Source: Haloterrigena salifodinae (GTDB taxonomy: Archaea > Halobacteriota > Halobacteria > Halobacteriales > Natrialbaceae). Taken from it: a stretch of 64,000 bases of DNA. The notes under the pieces are model-generated. The model was not told where the DNA came from. It made no database searches and saw only the letters and a program-made list of their open reading frames with translations. Location: positions 114,848 to 178,847 of the forward strand of contig NZ_RQWN01000007.1 in NCBI RefSeq assembly GCF_003977755.1. Direction: 5' to 3'. Below are positions 17,006 to 25,731 of this stretch, piece by piece; the stretch's first letter is position 1; each line of letters begins with the position of its first letter. Made by a program: the position numbers and the translations under genes.

Positions 17006-18978
17006 TGGTTGCAGACCTACGACCGCTCGCCGCCGTGTTGGTGTCGGTGGTCGCGATCGTCCTGATTGTCGTGTCGCATCGCCGTCCGAATCTCCGCGAG
17101 GGCTGGTCCGTACTGGCCGCGCTCGGCAAGTTCGGAATCGTCGCCAGCATGCTCCCCGCGGTCATGTCCGGCACCGTCTACCGGTGGAGCCTCTACGAGA
17201 GCACGGGGATCCGGTTTCTCCCGGGCGTCGACTTCGCGCTGCGGGCGGATCCGCTGGGGATCCTCTTCGCCTTGCTGGCGAGTTTCCTCTGGATCTTCAC
17301 GTCCTTCTACGCGGCGGGCTACATGCGCGGGCTCGAGGAGCACGCCCAGACCCGCTTCTTCGCCTCGTTCGCAGCCAGCCTCTCGGCCGCGGTCGGGATC
17401 GCCTTCGCGGCGAACCTGGTGACAATCTTCGTCTTCTACGAGCTGCTGTCGCTCGTAACCTACCCGCTGGTCGCACACAACGAGGATAACGAGGCCCGGA
17501 TCGCCGGTCGGAAGTACCTCACCTACACGTTCTTCGGCGGCGGGGTCTTCCTGCTGGCCGGGACCGTGATGGTCTACTGGCTGACCGCGTCGGTCAACGG
17601 CGATCCGACGCTGGCCTTCGAGTCCGGCGGGATGGAGGCGCTCGCGACGGCCGCGCAAGCCGAACCCGGCTTCGCGCAGGCCGCGTTCTTCCTGCTGATC
17701 GCCGGCTTCGGCGTCAAGGCGGCGCTGATGCCGCTGCACTCGTGGCTCGCAGATGCGATGGTCGCGCCGACGCCGGTCTCTGGGCTGCTCCACGCGGTTG
17801 CAGTCGTCAAGTCCGGCGCCTTCGGCATCGCACGGATCATCCTCGACGTCTACGGTCCGGGGCTGATTCACGACCTACCCCTCGACGTTCCCGGCATCGG
17901 CGAGGTGGGCCTCAACATCCCCGTCGCGATCGTCGCCGCGTTCACGCTGACCGCGGCCTCTATCATCGCGATGCGCAAGGACCACCTCAAGCGCCGGCTG
18001 GCGTACTCGACGACCGCACAGCTGTCGTACATCGTGCTCGGGCTCTCGATGTTACACCCCTACGCGATGGTCGGCGCCTTGTTCCACATCCCCGCCCACG
18101 CGTTCGCGAAGCTCACCCTGTTCTTCTGTGCGGGGACGATCCACGTCGAGACGCACACCGACTACATCAGTGACATGGCCGGCATCGGCAAGCGGATGCC
18201 GCTGACGATGGGCGCGTTCACGATCGGCGCGGCCGGGATGGCCGGCCTCCCGCCGATCGCCGGCTTCGTCAGTAAGTTCTACATGCTGATCGGTTCCGGC
18301 TACATGGGCGGCGAGTACTGGATCTTCGCCGGCACGCTGCTCCTCTCGGGCGTGCTCAACATCGCCTACTTCTGGCCGGTCGTCTACACGGCCTTCTTCG
18401 AGAGCGAGGACCGACACGACGCGAAACCGGTCCTCGAGTTCCCGCGCGGCGGGATCTTCGAGTCCTACGGCGCCGGCGCCGAGGGACAGAAGGAACACGT
18501 CGCCGCGGACGGCGGCTCCTCGTCGGCCGATCGCTCCGGGTCGGAATCTGAGTCCGAATCGGACGCCGCGGAATCGAATCCGGCCCCAGCGGAGACGAAC
18601 AACTCGGGCGCCACTGACGTCGACGTCGAAGACGACGATTACGACTACGCCGTCGACAGGTACCCGAGCGACGCCGACGTTCCGGTGGGAGACCACGTCA
18701 GCGCCGTCGACCACCACGGCGACCACGACGACCACCTCACCGGCGGGCCGCCAGCGGGCGGCTGGCCGCGTCACTCGCCGATCGGCGAGAGCACGTGGCT
18801 CATGCTGGCGCCGATCGCGATCATCGCGACTGGCGCGGTCGTCCTCGGCGTCGTCCCCGACCACGCCGTCTTCCTCGACTTGATCACGCACATCGTGGAG
18901 GGCGTCTTCGGTGTCGACTCCTTCGACCAACTGCAGGGCCTGTCCCTCGAGGAGGCCCTGGAGGTGATGTCCGAATGA
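17005..18978 (+). CDS. Second NuoL/M/N-like proton-translocating subunit of the Mrp operon
   Basis: A 657-residue antiporter-like subunit. VFYELLSLVTYPLVAHNED carries the conserved Glu, and AALMPLHSWLADAMVAPTPVSGLLHAVAVVKSG and KDHLKRRLAYSTTAQLSY are ion-channel motifs. A long hydrophilic insertion at about residues 475-590, rich in Asp/Glu/Ser and ending in a His/Asp cluster (DHHGDHDDH), separates the last helix. It occupies the place of the MrpA N-terminal half. Overlaps both neighbours. Confidence 0.9.
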   Translation: MVADLRPLAAVLVSVVAIVLIVVSHRRPNLREGWSVLAALGKFGIVASMLPAVMSGTVYRWSLYESTGIRFLPGVDFALRADPLGILFALLASFLWIFTSFYAAGYMRGLEEHAQTRFFASFAASLSAAVGIAFAANLVTIFVFYELLSLVTYPLVAHNEDNEARIAGRKYLTYTFFGGGVFLLAGTVMVYWLTASVNGDPTLAFESGGMEALATAAQAEPGFAQAAFFLLIAGFGVKAALMPLHSWLADAMVAPTPVSGLLHAVAVVKSGAFGIARIILDVYGPGLIHDLPLDVPGIGEVGLNIPVAIVAAFTLTAASIIAMRKDHLKRRLAYSTTAQLSYIVLGLSMLHPYAMVGALFHIPAHAFAKLTLFFCAGTIHVETHTDYISDMAGIGKRMPLTMGAFTIGAAGMAGLPPIAGFVSKFYMLIGSGYMGGEYWIFAGTLLLSGVLNIAYFWPVVYTAFFESEDRHDAKPVLEFPRGGIFESYGAGAEGQKEHVAADGGSSSADRSGSESESESDAAESNPAPAETNNSGATDVDVEDDDYDYAVDRYPSDADVPVGDHVSAVDHHGDHDDHLTGGPPAGGWPRHSPIGESTWLMLAPIAIIATGAVVLGVVPDHAVFLDLITHIVEGVFGVDSFDQLQGLSLEEALEVMSE

Positions 18979-20831
18979 TCGAAAGCGATCTCCTGACGAT
19001 GGCCTACCCGCCGCTGCTGGTGTTCGCGGCGGCGCTGCTCGTGCTCGTACTGCCTCGAATCGTCGGCTTCGCCGCGGGAGCGCTGAGCTTCGCGGCCGTC
19101 TTGGCGGTGTCGGTGTACGCTTCCGAGGGACAGTACCTGACGGGTACCTTCCTCGGCTTCGACGTCGTTCCCTTCTACGTCGACCCGTTCTCGCAGATGA
19201 TCGGCGTCGGGTTGGGCTTCCTCGGGATCTGTTCGGTCATCTATGCCTACTCGAGCGAGGCCAGCCGCGAACTGGTCGCGATCGCGCTGTCCTACATCGC
19301 CTCCTCGGTGGGGGCCGCGTTCGCGGGCGACTGGCTCGTGCTCGTATTCATGTGGGAGCTAATGGCGATCACGAGCACGCTGGTCGTCTGGCACTACGGC
19401 GGCGACGCCGTCCGTGCCGGCTTCCGCTACGCGCTGTTCCACGGCACCGGCGGCGTGATCGTGCTGCTGGCCGTCGCTGCCCACTACGTCGAGGCCGGGA
19501 CGTTCGTCTACGACGGCACCGGGATCGCGTCCGGGCTGCCGGCGATGCTCGCGGTACTCGGAATGGGCGTCAACGTCGGCTTCATCGGGCTTCACACGTG
19601 GCTGCCCGACACCTACCCCCGACCCCACTTCGCGGCGTCGGTGTTCCTCTCGGTCTACACCACGAAGACGAGCGCCTTTGTCCTCTACCGGGCGTTCCCC
19701 ATCGGAGCCGAGAGCGACCTCGGGATCTACATCGCGTACATGGGCGGGCTGATGTCCGTCTATGGGGCGACGTTCGCCCTACTACAACACGACATGCGGG
19801 CGCTGCTGTCCTACCACATCCAGGCCCAACTGGGCTACATCGTCGCCGGGATCGGGATGGGCGCCTGGATGGTGGAGAGCGAGATCGCCACCGCCGGGGC
19901 GATGAGCCACCTGTTCAACAACATCCTGTTCAAGAGCTTGCTGTTCATGGCCGTCGGCGTCGTCATCTTCCGCACCGGCGAGGAGGACCTCTATAAGCTG
20001 GGCGGACTCTGGCGCGAGATGCCCCTGACGGCGATCGGATTCGCGCTCGGCGCGCTCTCGATCACCGCGATCCCCGGCTTCAACGGCTACATCAGCAAGG
20101 GGATGCTCTTCGACGCCGCCGACCCCCACTACTACGGGGTTCACGAGTTCGAGGCCCTGTACTGGCTGCTCTGGCTCGGCGCGATCGGGACGCTCTTATC
20201 GTTCATCAAACTCGGCTACTACGTCTTCCTCCACGGGGAGAGCGACATTTCGGTGCCCGACGCCAAGCCCGGCCAGACGATCGCCATGCTCGGGATGGGC
20301 GGCGCCTGCCTGCTCTTCGGCGTCTGGTGGCAGGGGCTGGCTGACCTCGCGCCGACGATCCACGCCCACGGCGGCGAGTTCTCGTTCGCCTACCCGGACG
20401 GCGGCGAGGGTCACCTCCACCCCTACAGCTCGAGCCACCTGCAGACGGCGGGGATCCTGACGGCGGTCGCGCTCGTCACCTTCGCCATCGTCCGCAAGCC
20501 CCTCTCGAAGCTCGACCTGGGCGATCCGGCCCGGGTCGTCTTCCCCGCGGGCTACTACATCGGCCGGTGGTCGATGCTCGCGACGACCGAACTCTACCGG
20601 ATCGTCGACTCCGCGGCCGTCGGCCTCGTCAAGCGCTGCTACTGGATCGGTACCAACCCCGTGCTGGCCGTCGACGCGGCCGCGCGCCGCGTTCCCGGGG
20701 TCGACGTCGAGGACCGCCAGCCGACCGACGGCGGTCGGCCGTCGACGATCCACCTCCGGGCGAGCATCGGGACCACCGTCCTCCTGCTGACGGTCGTGCT
20801 GACGGTAATCCTCCTGGTGCTCCTCGGCTGA
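18975..20831 (+). CDS. Third NuoL/M/N-like proton-translocating subunit of the Mrp operon
   Basis: A 618-residue polytopic antiporter-like protein. The start is ATG at 18975, overlapping the preceding stop (ATGA). Key segments are FMWELMAITSTLVVWHYGG, IGLHTWLPDTYPRPHFAASV and QHDMRALLSYHIQAQLGYI. The C-terminus has a soluble stretch followed by a final anchor helix (TTVLLLTVVLTVILLVLLG). Last gene of the operon. Three D-like subunits suggest multiple ion channels in the complex. Confidence 0.9.
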   Translation: MIESDLLTMAYPPLLVFAAALLVLVLPRIVGFAAGALSFAAVLAVSVYASEGQYLTGTFLGFDVVPFYVDPFSQMIGVGLGFLGICSVIYAYSSEASRELVAIALSYIASSVGAAFAGDWLVLVFMWELMAITSTLVVWHYGGDAVRAGFRYALFHGTGGVIVLLAVAAHYVEAGTFVYDGTGIASGLPAMLAVLGMGVNVGFIGLHTWLPDTYPRPHFAASVFLSVYTTKTSAFVLYRAFPIGAESDLGIYIAYMGGLMSVYGATFALLQHDMRALLSYHIQAQLGYIVAGIGMGAWMVESEIATAGAMSHLFNNILFKSLLFMAVGVVIFRTGEEDLYKLGGLWREMPLTAIGFALGALSITAIPGFNGYISKGMLFDAADPHYYGVHEFEALYWLLWLGAIGTLLSFIKLGYYVFLHGESDISVPDAKPGQTIAMLGMGGACLLFGVWWQGLADLAPTIHAHGGEFSFAYPDGGEGHLHPYSSSHLQTAGILTAVALVTFAIVRKPLSKLDLGDPARVVFPAGYYIGRWSMLATTELYRIVDSAAVGLVKRCYWIGTNPVLAVDAAARRVPGVDVEDRQPTDGGRPSTIHLRASIGTTVLLLTVVLTVILLVLLG

Positions 20832-20882
20832 GGCACCGCAGCTATCCGCTCCGTTCTCGAGAGAAAAGTCGGTACAGCCGAG

Positions 20883-22052
20883 TCAATTATTTTCCGACCG
20901 CTCGTCTCCTTCGCTCGAGTCGATCGGATCGACGTCGATCACGACCGGCTGTTCTTCCGGAACGGCGATCGCCTGTTCGAGCACCGACGCGCGAAGCGCC
21001 GGTTTCGCGTCGGTCGCCTCGCGCCGGTAGCCGGCGTCCTCGCTATCGCCGGTGCCGGTCCCGCGGACGCCCCGTGGGGTCAGGTAGTCGCCGTCGACGT
21101 CGACGTCGGCCGCCTCGCAGAGGCGTTTGAGCACCGACCGGGCGCCCTCAGTCGTGATCGCCGGCGGGGCGATCGCCCGCTCGCGGGCGAGTTGCGTCGC
21201 CGTTCGCTCGTCGAGCAGCGATTCGATACGGTCTTCGTCGTGGCCGCGCTCGGCTAGCACTTCCCTGACCCGCCGAGCGATCGAGGGCGCGTGACGGGTC
21301 GGAAACAGCGGCCAATCGTTCGAGGGCGGATCGAGGACGACCCGGTATCGGCGCAGCGGCGTCCGGGCCGGCGCCGGCAGCGGCACGTCCTCTAACCGTT
21401 GGGACTTGCCCAGCACGCGGATCGTTCCGGTGTAGAAGTCGACGTCGTTCCAGGTGGCGCCGGTGCGCCGCTCGTCGTCCGGGACCCGAAACAGCTCGGA
21501 GCCCCGGACGCCCGAGTGGGCGAGGACGGCGACCATCGCGTACTCCCGGAGCCGATTCCGGCGCTCGTCACGGTCGACCCCGTCCGCCGCGGCCTCGAGA
21601 GCTCGCTCGCGGACGTGGGTCTCGAGGCGGCGGCGCTGGTCGGCCGTCCAGAACTCGCTGTCGGGTCGCTCCTCGGCGGTCGGCAGGGCGGATTCGGCCG
21701 CGTCGGTCGCGGCCGGGTTCGTCTCCAAGATCCCGCCGCGGACGCACCACGAGAGAAAGGCCCGAACGACCGCGTAGTAGGTCCCGGCCGTGGAGGCGGC
21801 ATACTCGCCGCGGTCGGCTCGAGCCCGCAACTCGTCCGCGTACGATCGCATGTGCTCGACCTCGAGGGCGAACAGCGAGCGAACGCCGTGTTCGCCCTCG
21901 AGCCAGTCGGCCCAGCGGCGCAGGATCGATTCGGCGTTCGAGGCGTAGGTGCCGGCGCCCGGGCCGTCCGGGTCGCCGACCGCCTTCCGCTGGAGGTAGG
22001 CGTCGACCGCGTCGACGACGGTGACGTCGGCGTCGGAATCGGAGTCGGTCAC
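20883..22052 (-). CDS. Tyrosine recombinase-like protein, catalytically incomplete paralog
   Basis: A 389-residue phage-integrase/Xer-family protein with an N-terminal SAM-like core-binding domain (about residues 10-125). The catalytic domain begins with HSGVRGSEL (first Arg) and the beta-hairpin Lys region VLGKSQR. The HxxR box of its paralog at 25732-26826 (LHGAR) is PRGVR here. The region that should carry the second His and the nucleophilic Tyr (LRHADPKTTSEMYSHI in the paralog) is replaced by an unrelated acidic tail. DNA binding is probably kept; strand cleavage is doubtful. Confidence 0.82.
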   Translation of the reverse strand: MTDSDSDADVTVVDAVDAYLQRKAVGDPDGPGAGTYASNAESILRRWADWLEGEHGVRSLFALEVEHMRSYADELRARADRGEYAASTAGTYYAVVRAFLSWCVRGGILETNPAATDAAESALPTAEERPDSEFWTADQRRRLETHVRERALEAAADGVDRDERRNRLREYAMVAVLAHSGVRGSELFRVPDDERRTGATWNDVDFYTGTIRVLGKSQRLEDVPLPAPARTPLRRYRVVLDPPSNDWPLFPTRHAPSIARRVREVLAERGHDEDRIESLLDERTATQLARERAIAPPAITTEGARSVLKRLCEAADVDVDGDYLTPRGVRGTGTGDSEDAGYRREATDAKPALRASVLEQAIAVPEEQPVVIDVDPIDSSEGDERSENN

Positions 22053-22176
22053 GACTCGATCACCCCCAGCACCCGCCTCGTGAGATCGCCGCCGCTGATC
22101 ATCTACTCGTACGATACTGCGCCAGCGTCCTAAATCTGTGTTTCGGTCGCACGGAGTCGACCGATTTCCGTCGCCG

Positions 22177-23253
22177 TCAGTTGGTCGCGCCGAAGCGACG
22201 CACGTCGGCGTAGTCGCTGATCAGCCCGTCGACGCCGGCCGCCGCCAACTGACCGGCCTGGTACCAGGTCTCGAGGGTGAAGACGTTCACGTCCCGCCCT
22301 TCCTTGTGGGCGACCGCGAGGAGGTCGATCTCGTCCCAGCCGGCGTCCGCCGCGTAGTGTTGGTCGGCGTAGAACGGCGTCCCGCGAATCATGTCGTACG
22401 GTGGATGGACCGCCTCGGCCTCGTACCGGCGGGCGACCTCGACGCCGGCTTCGACGGAGTCCCAGAGCAGCGGCGCGACCGGGTACTCCGACGCCTCGCG
22501 AGTTGTCGCCAGCGCGGCCTCGTAGAACGACGAGAAGAGGTACTCGTGGTCGAAGTTGTCGACGATCGCGAGCACGTCGGCGACGAACGGCTGCCAGATC
22601 TCTTTCTGCGTCGCGAGCTCCTCGCTCGAGAGCGACTCGGCGAATCGAACGTCGAACGAGCCCGGGTTCTTCAGTTCGACGTTGACGCCGACGTGGGACG
22701 GAATCGTCGCGAGGGTCTCGCGCAGTCGAGGGACGGTCTCGCCGCTCTCGAGGACTTCGGCGCTCGTGACGGTCTCGGTATCAGTCTTCCAGACGACGCC
22801 CTCGGTGTCGGTCAGTCCGCGCTCGCCGTCGTCACGCTCGGCGAGCCGGTCGTCGTGGAAGACGACAACGTCGCCGTCGGCGGTCGGCACGACGTCGATT
22901 TCGATCATGTCCGCGCCGCGGGACGGCGCATACGGCGACTGGATGCCGCGGGCTGCCGCCTCGACGGCGCCGACGGTGTTTTCGGGGTAGAGGCCGGCGA
23001 ACCCGCGGTGGGCGATCAGCTCCGGCTCGTCGGCTCGATCGGCGAACTCGCGTTCGCATGATCGGTTGCGCCCTCGATTGTCGGCACCGGTGGATCGATC
23101 GCGGTCGGGTCCGCGGCCGCGGTCGGCACTCGCGGCGCCGACCATGCCGGTCGCCGTCGCCCCCGCGGCGGCGATAAACGACCGTCGTCGGAGCGCGGAA
23201 CCCGAGGTGTCTGGGTGGCCGGTTCGTCTCTCGTCGCCGTTGGTATCGGACAT
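22177..23253 (-). CDS. Secreted glycerophosphodiester phosphodiesterase
   Basis: A 358-residue exported enzyme from ATG 23253. A Tat signal (RRRSFIAAAGATATGMVG) comes near residue 22, followed by a charged linker. The GDPD domain starts at ELIAHRGFAGLYPENT, with the metal/catalytic pattern MIEIDVVPTADGDVVVFHDD and later NVELKNPG. It hydrolyses glycerophosphodiesters to glycerol-3-phosphate, plausibly recycling archaeal lipid head groups outside the cell. A strongly AT-rich promoter region (23265-23310) lies upstream. Divergent from the lipoprotein gene at 23496. Confidence 0.92.
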   Translation of the reverse strand: MSDTNGDERRTGHPDTSGSALRRRSFIAAAGATATGMVGAASADRGRGPDRDRSTGADNRGRNRSCEREFADRADEPELIAHRGFAGLYPENTVGAVEAAARGIQSPYAPSRGADMIEIDVVPTADGDVVVFHDDRLAERDDGERGLTDTEGVVWKTDTETVTSAEVLESGETVPRLRETLATIPSHVGVNVELKNPGSFDVRFAESLSSEELATQKEIWQPFVADVLAIVDNFDHEYLFSSFYEAALATTREASEYPVAPLLWDSVEAGVEVARRYEAEAVHPPYDMIRGTPFYADQHYAADAGWDEIDLLAVAHKEGRDVNVFTLETWYQAGQLAAAGVDGLISDYADVRRFGATN

Positions 23254-23495
23254 CCGTACGATAGCGGACCTGAAATACAAATAATAACTCTTATATTTCT
23301 TATTTATACGAAACCGTGACGGTGTCCGTGTCAACGTCGCTCATTGGGCAATCGGGAAGAGCTATGATCGGCTACGGGAACGAATCGGGATCAACTGGAT
23401 CCGACGACGGATCAGAGCGGCCGACTATCGTCTCGACCGAATGCTCTCCGCCGGTGACTGTCGGGATTATATCGGGCGATGAAGTACGTCGAACT

Positions 23496-24338
23496 ATGAC
23501 TCCCACGACGTCGCGACGGTCGATCCTGGCCGGGATCGCTGTCGGGACCGTCGCAGGGGTGGCCGGTTGTCTCGCGGATGGCCGCGAGGTCGAGGAATCG
23601 GTCACCGAACGGCGTTCCGCGGCCGATCTCTCCGCGGTGGCCGTCTCGACGGCGATCGGCGACGTTACCGTTCGCCCGACGTCCCGAGACGAAGTCATCG
23701 TCGACGGCCGGAAGGCCGCCGTCAGCCCGGACGACCTCGAGACGATCGGGCTCGAGACGACCACCAACGGCGACTGCCTCGAGTTGACGGTCAAGCGGGA
23801 CGAGTCGCGGACGCTCTTTGGCTTTCGACCCGTTCCGGTCCTCGACCTCTCCGTCGCCGTCCCCGAGCGCCTCGCGGTTCAGAGCGTCGATACGAGGACG
23901 GGCGAAATCGACGTCAGCGACGTCCGCGGCGATCTCACCGCGGTCACGGAAACCGGAGCCGTCCGCGCCGAAGCCGTCGACGGAACCGTCTCGGCGACGA
24001 CCGAGGCCGGAGCGATTGATCTCGTCGATCCGGCGTCGATCGAGCGCCTCGAGACCGACTCCGGCGACGTCACGGCGACGCTGCCGGATATCGAGCGGGA
24101 CGCGACGATCGAGACGTCGTCCGGCGACGTCGAACTGCGTCTCCCCGACGAACTTGATCTGACGCTCGACATCACGACCGACTCGGGCGAGATCACCGTC
24201 TCCGACGTGGCGGCGCTGCCGGAGATGGCCGGCGATTCGCTGATCGAAGCCGTCGTCGGACAGGGAACGCACCGACTCGAGGTCCGGACGGTAACAGGGA
24301 ACGTGACGGTAACCGGGCGAGAGCGATCGAACGAGTAG
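23496..24338 (+). CDS. Tat-exported lipoprotein with DUF4097-like beta-repeat domain
   Basis: A 280-residue protein from ATG 23496. The N-terminus has the Tat motif SRRSILAG and the lipobox VAGC, so it is predicted to be lipid-anchored outside the membrane. The rest is a series of short repeats (TRTGEIDVSDV, TETGAVRAEAV, TEAGAIDLVD, TDSGDVTATL, TSSGDVELRL, TDSGEITVSDV), diagnostic of the right-handed beta-solenoid of DUF4097/putative adhesins. Role unknown; perhaps cell-surface structure. Confidence 0.88.
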   Translation: MTPTTSRRSILAGIAVGTVAGVAGCLADGREVEESVTERRSAADLSAVAVSTAIGDVTVRPTSRDEVIVDGRKAAVSPDDLETIGLETTTNGDCLELTVKRDESRTLFGFRPVPVLDLSVAVPERLAVQSVDTRTGEIDVSDVRGDLTAVTETGAVRAEAVDGTVSATTEAGAIDLVDPASIERLETDSGDVTATLPDIERDATIETSSGDVELRLPDELDLTLDITTDSGEITVSDVAALPEMAGDSLIEAVVGQGTHRLEVRTVTGNVTVTGRERSNE

Positions 24339-24419
24339 CGATTCGAGACCGATCGCTCGATTCCGCTCGCTCAGTAGAGCCATCGGTCGCTTCCGTATTC
24401 GTCGGACTGTGGCTACGGG

Positions 24420-25445
24420 TCAGTCCTCGTTCGCGACGTCGTATCGGGGAGCCCCGCTTGCCGCCGTTCGTCGAAGTCGCTCGAGTCGCCGCTCCGTACT
24501 CGGGTGGGTCGCGACCAGTCGACGAAACCGACGCATCGGTACCGGAAGCGGAACGCCACCGATGTCCGCTCGCTCTCGGGGCGCTTCGACGATCGCGAGC
24601 GCCGACAGCTCCGCGTTCCTGAGGTCGGTCGACGGCTTCTCGGAAAGCGTCGTATCGATCTTCTCGAGGGCAGTCGCGAGGGCGGCCAGATCGCCGGTGA
24701 TCGCGACCGCACCGCTGTCGGCGGCGAACTCCCGCGATCGGGCCAACGCCGCCCAACAGCAAATGGCGACGATCCAGACCGGAAGCGCCTGGATCAGTCC
24801 GACCACGACGAGGAGATCCATCGGTCCAGCACGACTCGGCTGCCCGTGTTCGACGCCGGTGTTAGAACCCGAGAAGAGACGGAATACGCGCCCTGCGGCG
24901 CTGATAGGCAACGAGACGGCGGTCATCACCGCCGCGTCCCGATTCGCGACGTGTGCGATCTCGTGGGCGACGACGGCCTCGAGTTCGGCTCGCTCGAGGA
25001 GCGAGAGCGCTCCCTCGCTCACGACGAGCCGTGCGGTCCGCAGCCGAAATCCCGTCGTCAGCGAGAACGGCTCCGAAGCCGGAGCGACGTACACTTCCGG
25101 CATCGGGACTCCAACCTGCTGGGCGACGCGACGAACGGTATCGATCAGTTCCGAGTGGTCGGTCTCCGCGGCGGGACTCGCACCGATCGAGCGGACCGCG
25201 TGGTCGGGTGCCGACCGTTCGCTCCAGACGAGGACGGCCAACACGCCGACGGCCGCGATGCAAGCGATCGGAAGCAGCGCCGACACGCGCGGGAGTTCCG
25301 ACGGCTGAAACGCAAATCCGTAGACGACCACTCCGATGACGGTGACGAGGAATCCGGAGACGAGCGCGCTCAGTAGCGCCGTCACTCCGAGGACGACGAG
25401 CGTTATCGTCATCCAGCCGTAGAGTCGGATTCGCTCGTCGTTCAT
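24420..25445 (-). CDS. HtpX-like M48 zinc metalloprotease, membrane-bound
   Basis: A 341-residue membrane protease from ATG 25445; the longer upstream start adds only a basic stretch. Two N-terminal helices (about 10-45) and one near 55-75 come before the peptidase domain. HEIAH at residues 161-165 provides the zinc and catalytic residues, and SREFAADSGAV supplies the third ligand Glu. A further hydrophobic pair follows HEIAH. M48 family proteases degrade misfolded membrane proteins. It converges with the lipoprotein gene. Confidence 0.92.
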   Translation of the reverse strand: MNDERIRLYGWMTITLVVLGVTALLSALVSGFLVTVIGVVVYGFAFQPSELPRVSALLPIACIAAVGVLAVLVWSERSAPDHAVRSIGASPAAETDHSELIDTVRRVAQQVGVPMPEVYVAPASEPFSLTTGFRLRTARLVVSEGALSLLERAELEAVVAHEIAHVANRDAAVMTAVSLPISAAGRVFRLFSGSNTGVEHGQPSRAGPMDLLVVVGLIQALPVWIVAICCWAALARSREFAADSGAVAITGDLAALATALEKIDTTLSEKPSTDLRNAELSALAIVEAPRERADIGGVPLPVPMRRFRRLVATHPSTERRLERLRRTAASGAPRYDVANED

Positions 25446-25592
25446 CGCCGTTCCGTACGCGTTCGTCGACTTTCTTTCTTCGGTTTTATCACAGATATCT
25501 GGATGCGTGTATCGATAGGCGGGCCTGCTCACGTCTGGGTTCCTCGTCGAACGCGCCCGATTTGATATATCATTATGTAATTTACACTCCTG

Positions 25593-25619
25593 CCCGAAAT
25601 CACTGATGTCCCGAAATCA
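25593..25619 (+). promoter_or_regulatory. Pair of CCCGAAATCA direct repeats near a TATA-like tract
   Basis: CCCGAAATCA occurs at 25593-25602 and 25610-25619 (17-bp spacing), directly after an AT-rich TTTGATATATCATTATG stretch that could be the promoter for the recombinase gene. Possible operator pair. Confidence 0.4.
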
Positions 25620-25660
25620 GGGCGCTCAGCGCGCGTACCTACGATCGGAACGATATCGGT

Positions 25661-25696
25661 ATCCACAGTACATTAGACCAATAATGTACTGTGGAT
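25661..25696. repeat. Perfect 15-bp inverted repeat with 6-bp spacer upstream of recombinase (dif-like or operator)
   Basis: Left arm ATCCACAGTACATTA (25661-25675), spacer GACCAA, right arm TAATGTACTGTGGAT (25682-25696), perfectly complementary. Two Xer-type arms separated by a 6-bp crossover region is the layout of dif and many tyrosine-recombinase core sites. It lies 35 bases before the recombinase ATG. It could equally be an autoregulatory operator. Confidence 0.6.
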
Positions 25697-25731
25697 TTAC
25701 GAGGGTCGACGCCCTCGGGGAAGACGAGTCG

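Noticed and set aside
23412..24383. Minus-strand open frame of 323 codons overlapping the Tat lipoprotein
   Set aside because: The plus-strand gene has a Tat/lipobox start and a clear beta-repeat pattern; the minus frame is Arg/Asp-rich without motifs.
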